Assembly (NCBI GenBank): GCA_014905825.1
Contig: JACGCN010000002.1
Span: forward strand, 868,001-932,000
Origin: Lyophyllum atratum
Lineage: Eukaryota; Basidiomycota; Agaricomycetes; Agaricales; Lyophyllaceae
Reading direction: 5' to 3'
DNA: 64,000 nucleotides
Shown: positions 1 to 12,400 of the stretch, in pieces
Layout of the letters: the number at the start of each line of letters is the position of its first letter
Numbering within the stretch: position 1 is the stretch's first letter
The notes under the pieces: model-generated
What the model was told of the DNA's origin: nothing
The model's database searches: none
The model's input: only the letters and a program-made list of their open reading frames with translations
Position numbers and translations under genes: made by a program

Positions 1-1881
1 CTTTCCAACAGCGATGAGGCCGCACAAAACTTAGCGTCTCTCAAGTTCTCGCAATCAAATCGTGGGCCGGATCCCAGAGAACCCTCACGAGTGGTGACGA
101 CAACGACAACGACGACCTTCTCCATGACCCGTGACATGGCAAAGGCCATGAGCCAACACTTCATGGACGCACGCTTGATCGAGAATGCCACCGACCCCTC
201 CTCGAATCTCTTCAAGGACCGGGGTGTTTATGTCTTGACTCCAAAGGGTCTTCATGTCTTGGAACGTTTTATCAGCAAGAACGGCATCAACGCAGATCAT
301 CTGCAGCAAGTCTTCGTCACTCAGCCAATATGTATCAAGCTACTTCATCTGGAGCGTCGATCTGCAGATGACGAGATCATCGTCTCCCAGTCGGTCATCA
401 CCGCCCTCTTCCGTCGCTTCGTTGGACGCCAGGCCAACTACACTCCCCAGCAAAACAGCACCACTCTCGATCAGTTCCAGCGATACAACGAGCGCTCGAA
501 AGGTGTTGCTCTCATGGATGTCACTGAGAGGGCGCAGCCCCTCTTGGGCAAGGCACAGCAGAATCACAAGCACTGCTTCGCTGCTGTGACTGCGTTAGAG
601 TGGCTCTGCGATTTCACGTCGGTTGTGGGTCGGGAGGAGGCCGCGGAGATGGCGGCGCAGTTTGTTCGCTTTGGCCTCATTACTTTGGTGAGCGACAAGA
701 GGAAGAATAACGACTCGGCGATTATCTTCACCGTGCGCGGTTCCGCACCAGGCGGCAACTCGGTCGTTAGCGTATGTCCCTCCTCCTCTCCTATTTTCAT
801 ATTTTGACCAGACGTTTTGACACAGCAACACGGCGAATTCCGTTGCACCGCAAAGGCTATCTACAAGATCACAGACGAAGGCCGTCGTCTAGCTCATTGG
901 GGTGACTCCCGAGGCCATGATTCGCCCAATGCATCCTCTTCCAACCTCGCGACAGAGCGCTCCTCAGTGGACAACTCGGCGGAGGATGTCGGGGACAAGA
1001 AACCCCAAACCCCCGACGCCAAAATCCACCGTCGGATCTCCATGGCGGAGAAGCTAAATGCTAACTACGAGGCGGGCGACAAGAAGAACAAGGAGAGCAA
1101 TACTGACCGTTTGCGGTACATTTTGGAGGAGCCGGCGTTGCGTTCTCTGTTCCGCGAGTTCCTGCGGGGCAATTTCTGCGAGGAGAACCTATCATTTTGG
1201 CTCGATGTGCAAGACTTCAAAAGGAAGTTCAACATCACCTCGAGCGCGATAGCAATCACCCCTGCGCCCAGGCCTGGGCCTCGCAACACGCCTGGTCAGG
1301 CAGCGATGGAGAAGCACCACGAATCCCTTATCAATACCGCCTTCGTCATATACAACACGTATTTGGCACCGTCAAGTCAATGCGAACTCAACATTGACCA
1401 TGGACTACGGAATGATTTGGCAAAGTATCTCGAGGAGGTGGTGACGAATCTGACAGGCAAGGCGTTCCAAGGTCGTGTGGAACCAGAGCAGGCGAATGCG
1501 TTCAACGCCACGCAGCTGCAGACCATGATCAAGCTGTACGAGCGGATCCAGATCCATGTCTTCCGTCTGATGGCTACGGATTCCGTTCCGAAGGTTCGTC
1601 TTTCTCCTGACTCAAGTTCTGTGTGCATCATCTGAGACGTCATCCTTTAGTTTATCAAGACGACGAAGTTCCTAGCCCTGCGGAACTGGGTCGAAGATTT
1701 CGATCCGACGGAGAACGACATCCACTTGCTCGCGTCGGGCCCCTCCGCACCGCCGGGTCTGAGCCCAGCTGAAGAGACTGGCGGCGCGTACATCACCATC
1801 TCACAGCAAGCGTCTGAACGGGAACACCGCCAGGTGCAGGCGTCGATGGCGGCGCCAGGCTCAGTACCAGCGTCGCCGTAA
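1..1881 (+). CDS. flbA: DEP and RGS domain regulator of G-protein signalling, 5' partial
   Basis: This is a GTPase-activating protein of the Sst2/FlbA/Thn1 family, which switches off heterotrimeric G-alpha subunits at the plasma membrane. Exons are read as 1-771, 826-1593 and 1651-1881. The frame is open to base 1, so the N-terminus lies outside the window. The visible order is a DEP domain (around the motif DRGVYVLTPKGLHVLERF), a second DEP-like region ending near ITDEGRRLAHWG, a Ser-rich linker, and an RGS domain starting at LRYILEEPALRSLF and containing ENLSFWLDVQDFKRK. The RGS box carries a proline-rich insertion, as fungal FlbA proteins do. Family knowledge: Aspergillus FlbA and Schizophyllum Thn1 control sporulation, aerial growth and hydrophobin expression. 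Both introns are phase 0 and no frame correction is needed. Assignment to the family is firm; the symbol is by family only. Confidence 0.9.
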
Positions 1882-4467
1882 ACCTTGACCCCGTTTTGCA
1901 TCTTGGCTCGTCTCACATGGCTGTACGGACTCTCTCGTGACACTGGTTTCAAGCATCTGCGCATATTGACATCGATCTCCAGTATTACACCAACGCTCAC
2001 CCATCATTATCATTCCTATGCGCACCTTCTCTGTTTTCATTCTTCTGGTCATTTTACTCATTCTCTTCAATTATCATTTACCGCAATCAACTCGGCTTGG
2101 TACGCCAGCCCCGGGGGCACTTTTCATTGTTCACATCGTTCCCGCTACATAATCATCTTCTGTCTATATTTTCCGCATTTTTTCTTCTCCCATTCTGCTC
2201 CTCCCATCCGCATATATATATCAATACCTCACCCTCCCCATTCTGATAGGAGTGCGCCCCCATAACCGCTAAAGCCTCCTTCCAATTACCTGTAATATCT
2301 CTAGTACCTTACGCTACCCTTACTATCAGGGTGGCCCCCGGGGGTTCGGCTCCCCAACTAATATCGAACACCGCCTTCACTGTTCTTATGACCTTACTCT
2401 ACTACGTTTTTCCGTTGTACGTACGTATACGATTGATATCTGCAACCAGGATAATCATGAATAATGCAATGTGACAATGACAGATCGGCCGCTTCTTTCT
2501 GGACTGTCTCGACTCCGCTGGGGTCTTTCTAGGCTCTTTCAATACAGCCATGGACATCGCGTAGATCGTGGTGTGATGGGACTGACTGTATGTCAAGGGT
2601 AATGCCTATAGTTGGAGTGTTAGGCAGGTGTCGGTCATTTCGTCTGACTCGAGATGATTTTTGCCAAACTGATTCCATCCCGACCCTGCAGGACTTTGAT
2701 ACCTTGAATGATAATGAATGTACGGCTCTGCGCTATTCCACCATTGTCGTTATTGAATGATTGCGCATCTTTCATTTTCTAGGTCGCACGATCGGCCCAA
2801 GACACTTACAGCGACTGACATCCACGAGCTGCCCGAAGGCATGTCAAATCGGAGGACATGGAATGGTGGGTTCGCGAGGTTTCGCACCCGGGTGCAGAAG
2901 CCACAACCGAAATCTCACAAGCCATTCGCGTGAACGCGAGGCGGAAATGAGGTGTGTTTCCGGGAAATTACATCGCGTCACCCTGAGCTCGACTTCTGAT
3001 TCTATAACGATTAGCGTCGTCACTTCATATTAAATAAACGACTGTTGGTGATACGGGATGTCCTGGCCTTACCCTACTTAGCGCTGCCAAACCTGATGCA
3101 TCCATCTTTGTCCGACGTTCGTGGTTATATCCTGGACGCTTAACAGACCGCACCGGGTCGGGAGCAGGCAACGATGCCTCCTGGCCAATCACCAACGACT
3201 TTCAAGCGACGCCACAGCCACGTCTATTATCCCGACCTTCCGTAACTTGCACACGCCATAAGTGACAAGGATGAGCCGTGTTCTGCCAAGATGCTTGTTA
3301 TTAAGTATTCGTCTCTGGTATACGATTTTCTTTGACAGAGCAAGCGTGTTTCGTTCTTCCCGAATTTCTAGGTGACTTGTTGATGTTCACATTCGCGCCC
3401 AGCGACTACGATATCTTGAGTTCTTTCATTCTCGGACAACCTCTCAGGTCGCTGGCAAGTTATATACCACGCGCTAGCGCGTACCTCGCCTCGGAATTGA
3501 GCAACGGATCATCCGTGCCGCTCGGTCACATCATGCGATGGGCGGACAGAGGCGTACCTGCAAGGGTGGAGACCTCGTGTCAATTCGGCGCCTTGTCCTC
3601 TCTAATCTTGGCCTTCGCACAGTGCCTGTGTGCTCACGCGTTCCATGATCGACACCTTGGCGATCTTTGATCACATCCGAAGCGTGCCCTGCCTACTGGC
3701 GAGCTATTGGCGAGAGACGCCTACTGGGGCCTACTGGGGCCCCTAAATTCTGCGAGAGCCCAAGGTTCAAACCCCTCCGCAATCATAGATTTGAGATCAG
3801 CGCATGGCTATAACCTTCCTACCCCAGCACGCTGCATATGACGATAACTACATCGATCCCTTTTCACAGGGAGCAGAATTGCGACTACTGGATTCCCCCA
3901 TCTGCCAGGCCATCGTTACTTGGCGATTACTCAGTGAGGGTGTTGGCATAGGCTGTATAGCGTAATCGACATACTATTCCTTCCTCTCACGAATTGCTTT
4001 GGACATTTCAGAGCGAGCTGAATCACTTCAAGTCTCAATCATTTGATTGGGACGAAGGCCGGGTGGCCGTGGAGGTGTTGCATTTAATTTGCAAGTCAAT
4101 TACACGTCGTACTATTGCTATCCTGGTCCCTGGAGTGAAATGGGCGGTGAATGTATCCAATTCTAATCTGGTAGCTGCTTGAGAATGAGAATATACACAG
4201 ATACCACGGCGAAAAACAGGTCCAGGAGTCAAGGATTGAGTTTCAACTTTCTGAGTTTCTGACAAGTTTACCCCGGTCGGTCCGTGACGAAGTTTGAACT
4301 TGCTGTTCGCAGAAGCCAACGACAAGCAAGCGCAAACTCCCTCACCATGTCTCCACGTGTACTGGCTGCTTTTGGACAGATATTGCATCCGAAGTTATTG
4401 TGACGACTGTTCACAGAGCTGAGAGCATCTCAGGCTCGACGTTTCTTGTCTCTCACAAGCTAAAATC
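1882..4467. other. intergenic, no gene recognised
   Basis: The stretch between the RGS gene and the MAPR gene holds short open frames without recognisable protein character. The first few hundred bases are T- and C-rich, as expected for 3' untranslated sequence. A small direct repeat of an 11-base unit (cctactggggc) lies near 3718-3742. A GGTTCAAACCC word near 3763 resembles a tRNA B box, but no cloverleaf can be folded around it. Confidence 0.5.
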
Positions 4468-5594
4468 ATGTCCTGGCTCAAACAAGCTGCGGGCGGTGAC
4501 GCTCCAACCCCCTATCAGGAACCTGCAGAGGAGCGCAAAGTCAAGGATCCCTCAATTCCCAACAGGATGGTGACCGACAAACCTGCTAATCGACCCTTCC
4601 TAGCGTATGTTCTCACTCATCAAGACCACTGCCTGCCTCTCATGAGTTCTAAAGCTACAAAGAATATCGTGAAAAGCAGGAAGCATTGCACACAGCTTGG
4701 GAGGAACGAGAAAAGGAACGACAGGCCAAGATTGCTCGGGGCGAGAAAGTTGGACCTCCAGAGCGCGACCCCACAGCACAAACAGAAGTTGGAATGCTCG
4801 GCATCCTGAAGTTTCTCTTCTATCTGTTAATCTTTACGGCGTTGGCTGGGAAGTTCATCACTGGGAGCTACACATGGGAGTACGAAAGCAAATGGACGCA
4901 ACTCAAGACTTACTGGCCGGTACGTGTTATCATACAATCGGATATCGCGTCTGCGTCGATAACAAACATGTCAAATTCGCTTCCAGACAAACCAGCGCCT
5001 CTTTTCCGAGCGTTTCTTGGCGGACCATGATGGAAGTGTGATCGGCCGACCTATTTATCTCGCAGTAAGTGGTTGCGTATTCATGTATGGGAATGACGCT
5101 TACCTTGTCTCAATAACTCTCATCTCGTCTTAGATTGACGGCGATGTTTATGATGTTTCTAAGGGGAAGGCATACCAACCTGGCGGGTCCTACGCAATCC
5201 TGTGTGTTTGTCAACCTGGTCATGCTTTAGTTCTGTGATACTTACGCCTCTTAGTGCTGGGGTGGACGCGGCGAGGGCCTTTGGAACAGGTTGCTTCAAG
5301 ACGCACCGGACTCACGATACCCGTGGATTGACTGAGCAAGAGCTGAAGGTCACTTTTATCACTTTGCTGAACGAACATACACTCAAAGTTCTACTCCAGA
5401 GTGTTGCGCATTGGAAAAAATTCTATACGGAACATAAAGATTACGTGAAGATCGGTCGCGTCTCACATCATCCGATTGATCCTGCAAGCCCAATACCGGA
5501 ACACTGTGACCCTAAGAAGGAGGCCGCTGCGCAGGCAGCGCGCCAGGCGGCAAAGGAAAACAGAAAACCTGAGTCGGATCATGGAGAGCTCTAA
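4468..5594 (+). CDS. Membrane-anchored cytochrome b5-like heme/steroid-binding (MAPR) protein
   Basis: This is a MAPR-family protein related to PGRMC1 and yeast Dap1, which bind heme and support cytochrome P450 enzymes in sterol synthesis at the endoplasmic reticulum. Exons are read as 4468-4604, 4655-4919, 4987-5064, 5134-5201, 5255-5348 and 5400-5594, giving about 278 residues. A charged N-terminal segment is followed by one membrane helix (about residues 92-114, GMLGILKFLFYLLIF). The cytochrome b5 fold then runs through FSERFLADHDG, PIYLAIDGDVYDVSKG, PGGSYAILAG and DAARAFGTGCFKTHR. The tail is basic and rich in Ala and Lys. The last intron (5349-5399, 51 bases) has a weak GTCACT donor and is open in frame, so it may be retained. 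Its removal restores the family pattern LKSVAHWKKFY. No indels are needed. Confidence 0.88.
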
Positions 5595-5815
5595 CAATAG
5601 TAGTCCTATTGTTCATATCCCACCCTGTACATAAGATGCTACATCATTCTATGTGGTACCGGTAAAAAAAAGAGTGCATAAGAATACGTGTCTGTAGAAA
5701 CCACGGCAGATATAAACATAAGAAGTCCAAAACCCATTAGAAGGTTAGCGAGAGTATAAGTATGATTCACTAAGTCGTCGTAAGCATCCCCGGAAATGTA
5801 GATTGACCTGTGCAC

Positions 5816-6621
5816 CTATTTAGGTGCTCCGTGTGTCAGGAGGTAATTCCTCAAGATGGCGAAGTCCGCCATAGACGCATCTATCATGGACGAGAATGGG
5901 TTGTCACGGTACTTGGCGACAACGATGTTGCCGCGCCACGATGTTTCCTCTTTGTACGCTCTGCCCTGGATTTCGCGAATGCTTTTGTTGACGGGGAATG
6001 GCATGCCGTCGCGGGATACGGTAGGGTAGAATATGACGTAAGGATTCGTGAACTTGCGGTTCATGCCATCGAGAGCCTCAACAAGCTGGAAGGTACTGGG
6101 TGTCAATGGCCGAGTTATCTATCATCCAGAGATGGATTCCTACATGGTATTTCCATGCCCGCGACCCGAGACCTTCGGCGACCTAATCCAGTTTCAGTTT
6201 CAAGTACGTTGAAAACTCGACCCAAGGAGAAGCTTGAAGCTCACGTAGTCCATGTAGACCTCCTGGATGAGGCATGCGCGATGGTGCACTGGTGTATGTA
6301 CCATGATGGGGCGTCGTCATCGGGCTAGAAGGATGTGAGGGTCGGTTCAGGTTCTCAGGATTCCAGCCTGAACGCACCTTGTCATGAGCTGAACGAGAGA
6401 GGGTTGACGGCCTGAAGGTATTGTCAGGAACAAATGTCTAGCAGGTGCGACAGTCTGCTCACCGTCGGCTGGGAAAAGAATGGCCTCGAAGGTATGTAGT
6501 TGATCCATTGAAAGAAAGGTATCGCAAATCAAGCGTGAGGAATGGAACTAAGACTTGAACCAACTGAAACGGTAGGAGTTCCAAGGACTACCTGAGGACT
6601 TTGAATGAGTGACTTTCCCAT
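5816..6621 (-). CDS. Small lineage-specific protein of unknown function
   Basis: The function is not known. Exons on the minus strand are read as 6592-6621, 6463-6547, 6378-6411, 6245-6324, 6144-6182 and 5816-6085, for about 178 residues. Splicing joins MGKSLIQSPQ to FHSSRLICDTFLSMDQ, then a short variable part with PSLVQLMTSP. The most regular part runs from EVYMDYVAEGLGSRAWKY through LVEALDGMNRKFTNPYV and SRDGMPFPVNKSIREIQG to SWRGNIVVAKYRD, ending near MADFAILRNYLLTHGAPK. I have the impression of similar short proteins in several copies in mushroom genomes, but this is from memory. One extra base near 6260 has to be skipped between PHP and EVYMDY. There is no signal peptide or membrane segment. 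The exon chain is inferred and the 5' exons are the least certain. Confidence 0.6.
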
Positions 6622-9426
6622 TTCGTTTCCTCCTTATAAGCCATCTGAATAGAGAGCAACGAGGACGACTGTCGACTTCTCGTGGCTGGATCTATCACCC
6701 TGCTCGATCACGCAGAAAGAAAAGGCGTTTGTTGAGTAAACATGAGGTCGAGAATTGGAAATCCGTACCGGTCTAGGTTGTTGGCTATAACGAAGCATCA
6801 TAAGCATCATTAAAGAGTTGTGATCTGGCCTCCTTCACGGGGAGGTGTCACGGTTTCAAGAAGAAGTCCAACTTGCAGGCATGTCCTAGCTAGAAGGGCA
6901 GACCTCCCAGTGCCTCAATAGTCGACCCTAAATTCAGTTCAAGTGATATTTCTTTATCGTGATTAAGTCCGTTGGAACGCGAGTACTTAGTATGAATGTG
7001 CAGGCGGTGTAGACGAGTGTAGACGTAGGTAGAAGTCGGCCCGCTGGTCATCCAATTATGGACGTGGCGTGAGAAGATCTGTGGAAGTATCTGCTTCCGT
7101 CGCCAGCTTATTATTATTCATTAGCCGACCTCCCCTCGTCCCTAACCACGTTTTCTATCATGCGCAGCTCTGTCATTGTTAGGCAGTGCGACACTGGAAA
7201 GTACCTGCTATTCGGATCTCTTTCTTTATGCTGGCCCTGCCTACCTCCGAGTCATCTTTGTCACTTATCGATAATCATTGGCCTATCTAGACAGCGGCGC
7301 AAGGACAACATGGTATTTACCAAGACAGATACTGGCGCGTGACGCATAGAAGATACTTTAGGGGCAGTAGGGAGCACCGCTCTTGACATGAGGTCCTGGA
7401 TCACTCAGATATCTCATTTCTCGCCAACCGACTGGACCCTCGTGATATTTGTTGAAAGTCTATCCGGGGCTCTCTCAGGGTTCTACTTGCAGTAACTGGA
7501 CATTCGGAATTTCCGATGCGCTAGCAAGGTCCTATATATCATTCTCTTCAGTGGATCAATCATTCTGTGTCTCGAGGACTTGTAGTCTTCCGCTCTCATG
7601 CTGGCATTGAATTCTATCAGCGGATCGGCGATGGGACGACTAAGGCTTCTGGCGCGTGTGCAGGTGCTACTCCGCGAGTATGCAGCGGTCGTCAAATTCA
7701 TGCTATTGTCTGACATTTTATTTCCATGCTTCTTGCCAGCGGCCTCATTTCCTTTAACTCCTGTTATACAACTGCCGCATGAACGTCGTATGTACCTGTT
7801 TTCTGCATGCGCCATCCCTTGACCCTTCCGATTTTCATTTCTTTTGGAAAACCTCATGGATGTTATCGATCGACTACCTATCCCCTGCTTAAGCCTTTGA
7901 GCGAAACTCCTGATCTATCTGCAGAACCGTTCTCCCCCGCGTGCACATCATATCAGCAATTTCGCGACGATCCAACTTCTGTGTTCGGATCGATCTGGCC
8001 GTTGGGGTCGTACGCGGTAAGCCCCTTGGATCTGTAGCTCTAATACTCTCTGTTCGATCTGCCTTTCGTAGTCGTGAACCAAGTTCTAGTCTCATCGGAA
8101 TGGTATATCCAACGTAGCTGGAAGCTTGAATATCTTCACCGCTCGTCTCTTTCTCCCCTCAACAAACGAGGCATTTCGTGATCGAAGTTGTCACTGCCAG
8201 CTCGATCTTTTGTCAATAGATTTCTAGGGTCCTGACGAGTCCGACGGCGGTTATCATGACCCCCACGTTGGCTCGTCGAAATTGTGGGTCCACTTTACCC
8301 TTCAGACGCAATATCGTACTAATTCACAGCACCCGTCGCTCAGATGGTGGCTGATTAGTAAGTCTTAATGAAGTTTGAGCCTCTCTACGAGGTGATTCTC
8401 TAAAGGCAGCGAATGCGTTCTCGTTACACTGGATTTTTCACCATCTGCCAAGGCGAGTGGACCTTCGCCAGTCGCGCGGAAATCGAGGTCCTAAACAACT
8501 TGCCATAGATTCTACTGTACGAGTACGTCCCCTCAACCATTCATTGCATTTAATTGGATCTTATCGCCGTGGAGATGAGGGCTGTCTCATCGACACCCAG
8601 TCTTTATGCTTTAGCATCCAATTTGACCGCCGTCATTGTCAATCGCAGAAATTAAGCCTGGCGTAGTGAGATTGGGTTACTGCAGTGAACGGAAGTCAGA
8701 GTGTATCGATGCTCGACGTCCTTTATGCTTCTGCACTCGACTATCATCTTCAATGGTAGTGAAGCCTGACCTGGCGACCCGGAAGTCTACACCAGTAGAT
8801 ACCACGCAAGGCGGATAGCCGCCCGATTCAGTGGGAAGTGTATGCTCACCTGATTGGTGTTTGTACTTTTCTTCATTGACTTTCTACTGTTGATGTCATA
8901 CATTAGGTGCCAGTTCTTCGGGAAGCTGATTGCGACGACGCTGACAATCAAAAAATAGATGAGGACGGCGGATAGATCGTAATGTCTTGTAACACCATAC
9001 GCCACCTTTTGAGTATAATTCGACACGCGTATCAGTAATACAGGCATCATCGATATCGAGACTCGGAGTCTCGGAGTCTCGAGCGCATTCGCCAGCCGCG
9101 TGAATTGTCTAGACTTTCATAACCCTACAATCTTGTGTTCATTGTATTCACTGTGTATGACTGCCGTCGGGCTGCTCGAGAATGTGAATCTGGATGCTCA
9201 TATGATAGAGACTTATGAACTGAACCGTCCTGCATGGTCTTCGCTACTTAGCATTTGGTTGACTTGCTGAGTCCAAAAAAGGAAGTGTGAGAGTTTGTTC
9301 GACGCGTCTTCCGAAAAAGTTGTATTCTACTTGTAACGCGCTCGTTTGCCTTCCCCGGCCCCTGCTTCTACCCTTTTCTTCTTGTCGGACACCTATCCTC
9401 TTCTTGCACCACCCCGCTGCACTTCG
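6622..9426. other. gene-poor intergenic region
   Basis: No convincing gene was found. Frames at 7483-7857 and 8787-9050 on the minus strand are short and lack any family signature, although the second has a hydrophobic run (VLIYFLIVSVVAISF) that could be a relic of a membrane protein. The last 100 bases serve as the NUP120 5' flank. Confidence 0.4.
9062..9083. repeat. short tandem repeat upstream of NUP120
   Basis: The 8-base unit ctcggagt occurs twice in tandem and is followed by a partial third copy (ctcgag). The unit partly pairs with itself, so the block is also weakly palindromic. No function can be assigned. Confidence 0.6.
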
Positions 9427-12400
9427 ATGGATACCGGCTTTCTAGTTGCAACGCAGCTTTCGTCGCTGTTCCCATCTCAAGCCACCTCAATTCCAATACA
9501 AACATCGCGCCAGGGGGTCCCACTACCAGCAGCACCAAGCGAATCTGATCCACCTGCAGAGCATGCCACATATTCGTCAGTCCTGCAGACACCAGTCACA
9601 GGGACGATTCTCCTACGCGTTCTCCATGGTGGTCTCATCATAGAACTCGTTTCACTTTCAACGGAAGTCCTCCCGATCCGATTCATTTTCCCTGGGCGTG
9701 TTCGCCCATCTCCCGCGATGTTCCTATGGGAATCCTCGGAGCTTCATGTCCTCGCCGTCGCTGATACGGGGTCTCTGTATCGCTTGGTAATCCCCATTGG
9801 AAACGGCCGTGAACTGTGGCGGAATCAGGCTGCAAACATATGGCCCCGAGAATACCTTCTCAAGAATACGGAAGATGCGAAGGAGGGCTTAGTTCACGTG
9901 CATGGGACACATTGCGTGCTAATAGGGTTGCCAAATGGCTCGTTGTTGCGTTTGGAAAATGACTATGTTGGTGAAGGGAGCGATGGTGAGTAACGGGGGC
10001 CACCTTTTATCCTATCAGAGGTCTAACCTGTCCTTCCAGACGAATGGACCGAAACTGTGTTCCACCACGGCTCATTTCTATCCTCTCTTACATCTTTTTT
10101 GCCATTGAGCGGTGGCAGTTCTAGCGGCTCGGAAATCGTCTCGATGGCTACTCATCCCTGGCCAACTGACATTGGGCACGTATGGACTCTTTCGCGTGAC
10201 CGTACTTTGCGGTTTTGGAAAGCCAAAATTGGCTGCGTCGCGTCTAAAGTCCTGTCTTCTGGCAGTGAATCTTCCCAGTCACCTGGCAGCTCGACAAACG
10301 GCACCAAGCCTCATGTCTTGTTAGACGCCATGCCGCAAACCCTCGTCCGGGTTTTCTCCAGCCCTTTACACGAAGATCACATTTATGTCATTGTATTCAT
10401 CCCCACAATTTCATCCCCTTCATCCGGCGGCAAATTCCATCTACTCGACACAATTGCGGACCAGATGTATGAAGTCGGAAAAATCGAAGCGTCACCGAAT
10501 ACCGCGCATTGCCACCTCCAAGACTTCATGATTATCGGCAATGCCTTGTTCGCATTGTGGGATGGTCAGGGCCAATCGATGGTGGCGAAGACGGTGATTA
10601 ATGTCGAACACTTGAATGAGGGTTTCCGAGCGACTCCATGGTCGACATCATCTTACGCCCTGGAACCGGAACTCACGCCCGCATATCTCGAGGAACACCT
10701 CCTTTCACCTGGCTCCATGACAGAGAAATTCTTTGAGGCTATCATGAGGCCGGGAATGTTTTCCGCGTTGACCCTGCGAACGGCTATCGACCAGTACACG
10801 GACGCTTGCCTCTCGATGCCCGGTCCGAGACCTCCTCAGCTCGCGACCACGTACGCCACCATAAGTGAACATATTGCCGCTGTTGTGGGATGCACCGTGA
10901 ACTTAAATCGGGACCCGCAAACTGGCGCCTATCAGTATGTAAACTATTGGAGTGCCCTGAAAAGGGACTGGGAAGGGTTCATCGCACGTTGCCGAGAGGT
11001 AGAACGTAGCGCTCGTCGACCCCTGGTGCTTGGAACTCAAGACCAGGGGGAAGTGATCATCGTGGAGCGAGAACGCGTGGGCTCGCTTGTCGCTGAAGAC
11101 CTCCCCATTTACCTTCGGAGACTTCTCGCCCAGGAAAACTCTACCATCGAACCTCAGTATGAGCTCCTTTCGATTCTGTGGACTCTTCAGAGTCGATTAG
11201 GTCCTCAAGTCGATGCTGCACCTAGAAAACCGCATGACGGATATGATGCACCAGGAGGTTGCGTTTTCCATCCCTGACATCCTTCAGGATCAGACTCGTC
11301 GGTTCAAGTTTAGGGAAGAGATGGACGAAGGGTCTATGCACTGGATCATCGGAAGACTACAGAGCATTGAAGACCTTGACGCCGCAGCACGAACGGCGCT
11401 GGATATCATTGGCGGATTTGATGTAGAGGTCAAACGAGAAGAAGATGAGGTTGAGCTGCTTCTTCCCCCTCCTCATTCAGAATGGTCGCGGGCTCTGACC
11501 GCAGCGTATGTCTCAAAAACGGTTGACGCACGATATGACCTTGCCCTTTCCCTCGTCACCCTACTCTTCTTCCTGTCAGATGAGATCTCTGAATGGGATC
11601 CATCGTTACTGGCAGAAATCTTTGCCGTGTTCCGCGGTGTTGCCATGCTCCAATGCGTGGCCAGGCAGCCGGCTGGTGCTCCCGCCGATACACCTGCTGC
11701 AGCGTCTGACTTGTCGTCCGGAGATGATGTCGTTTCTCGCATGCGTAACATGAACGTCTCACGCAATAACAGGAGTCTTCTCTCACCAACCCATTCCCTC
11801 ATACACCGCCTTCTTGCACAATTTGGTGACACCCATGGTCTTCCAGGCGCTGCTCACCGTTTTCTTGATGCAACGGGGCTTTTGCAGTCAATTTCGCCCG
11901 CCAACGCCACTAAATATGAAGTCCTTTTCTGCGAAAGGCTTCGACTACTTGGGTTTTACGAGGCAACCAGGGAGCTTTTGTCCTGGCTTCCCAGGACGGC
12001 CGGCGCCTCTTATGTTCTGGCTCGATTGTGGTTGAATCTGAGTAAACCTGATGACGCTTCTCATTTATTCGAAAAACTGGCAGGCAGCTTTGGTAAGTCC
12101 GTGGTCCAGACCGTGTCTACCGAGTCCTGACAGTACCCCCTCATTGCAGCCAGTAATTTTGGTACGTTGGGCTAAACCCTTTAAACCTGTCCCATATCCT
12201 TTCTGATTGAACATCAGGTGGTGATCACGTCCTCTCAGCAGAAGACCAGGAAACTCTGGCCCGCATCCTTCCTGCAACCGAGTTGTTAGACTCTCAATAT
12301 TTCTTCTATATCCATGCTTCGAACCTTTTCAAGCTGTCTTCCTGGGTGCACCACGAGGTCTTCTTTGCTCAGCTAGCTATCTCCGTCGCACCCCCTGGCG

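Noticed and set aside
91..831. Antisense frames over the RGS gene
   Set aside because: They are shadows of the coding frame without independent motifs.
3700..3790. Possible tRNA (GGTTCAAACCC word)
   Set aside because: The B-box-like word is present, but the T stem pairs poorly and no A box or acceptor stem can be placed at the right distance.
11157..11200. 44-base intron to explain the first NUP120 break
   Set aside because: Donor GTATGAG and acceptor GATTAG look fair, but the spliced frame runs into a stop within eight codons.
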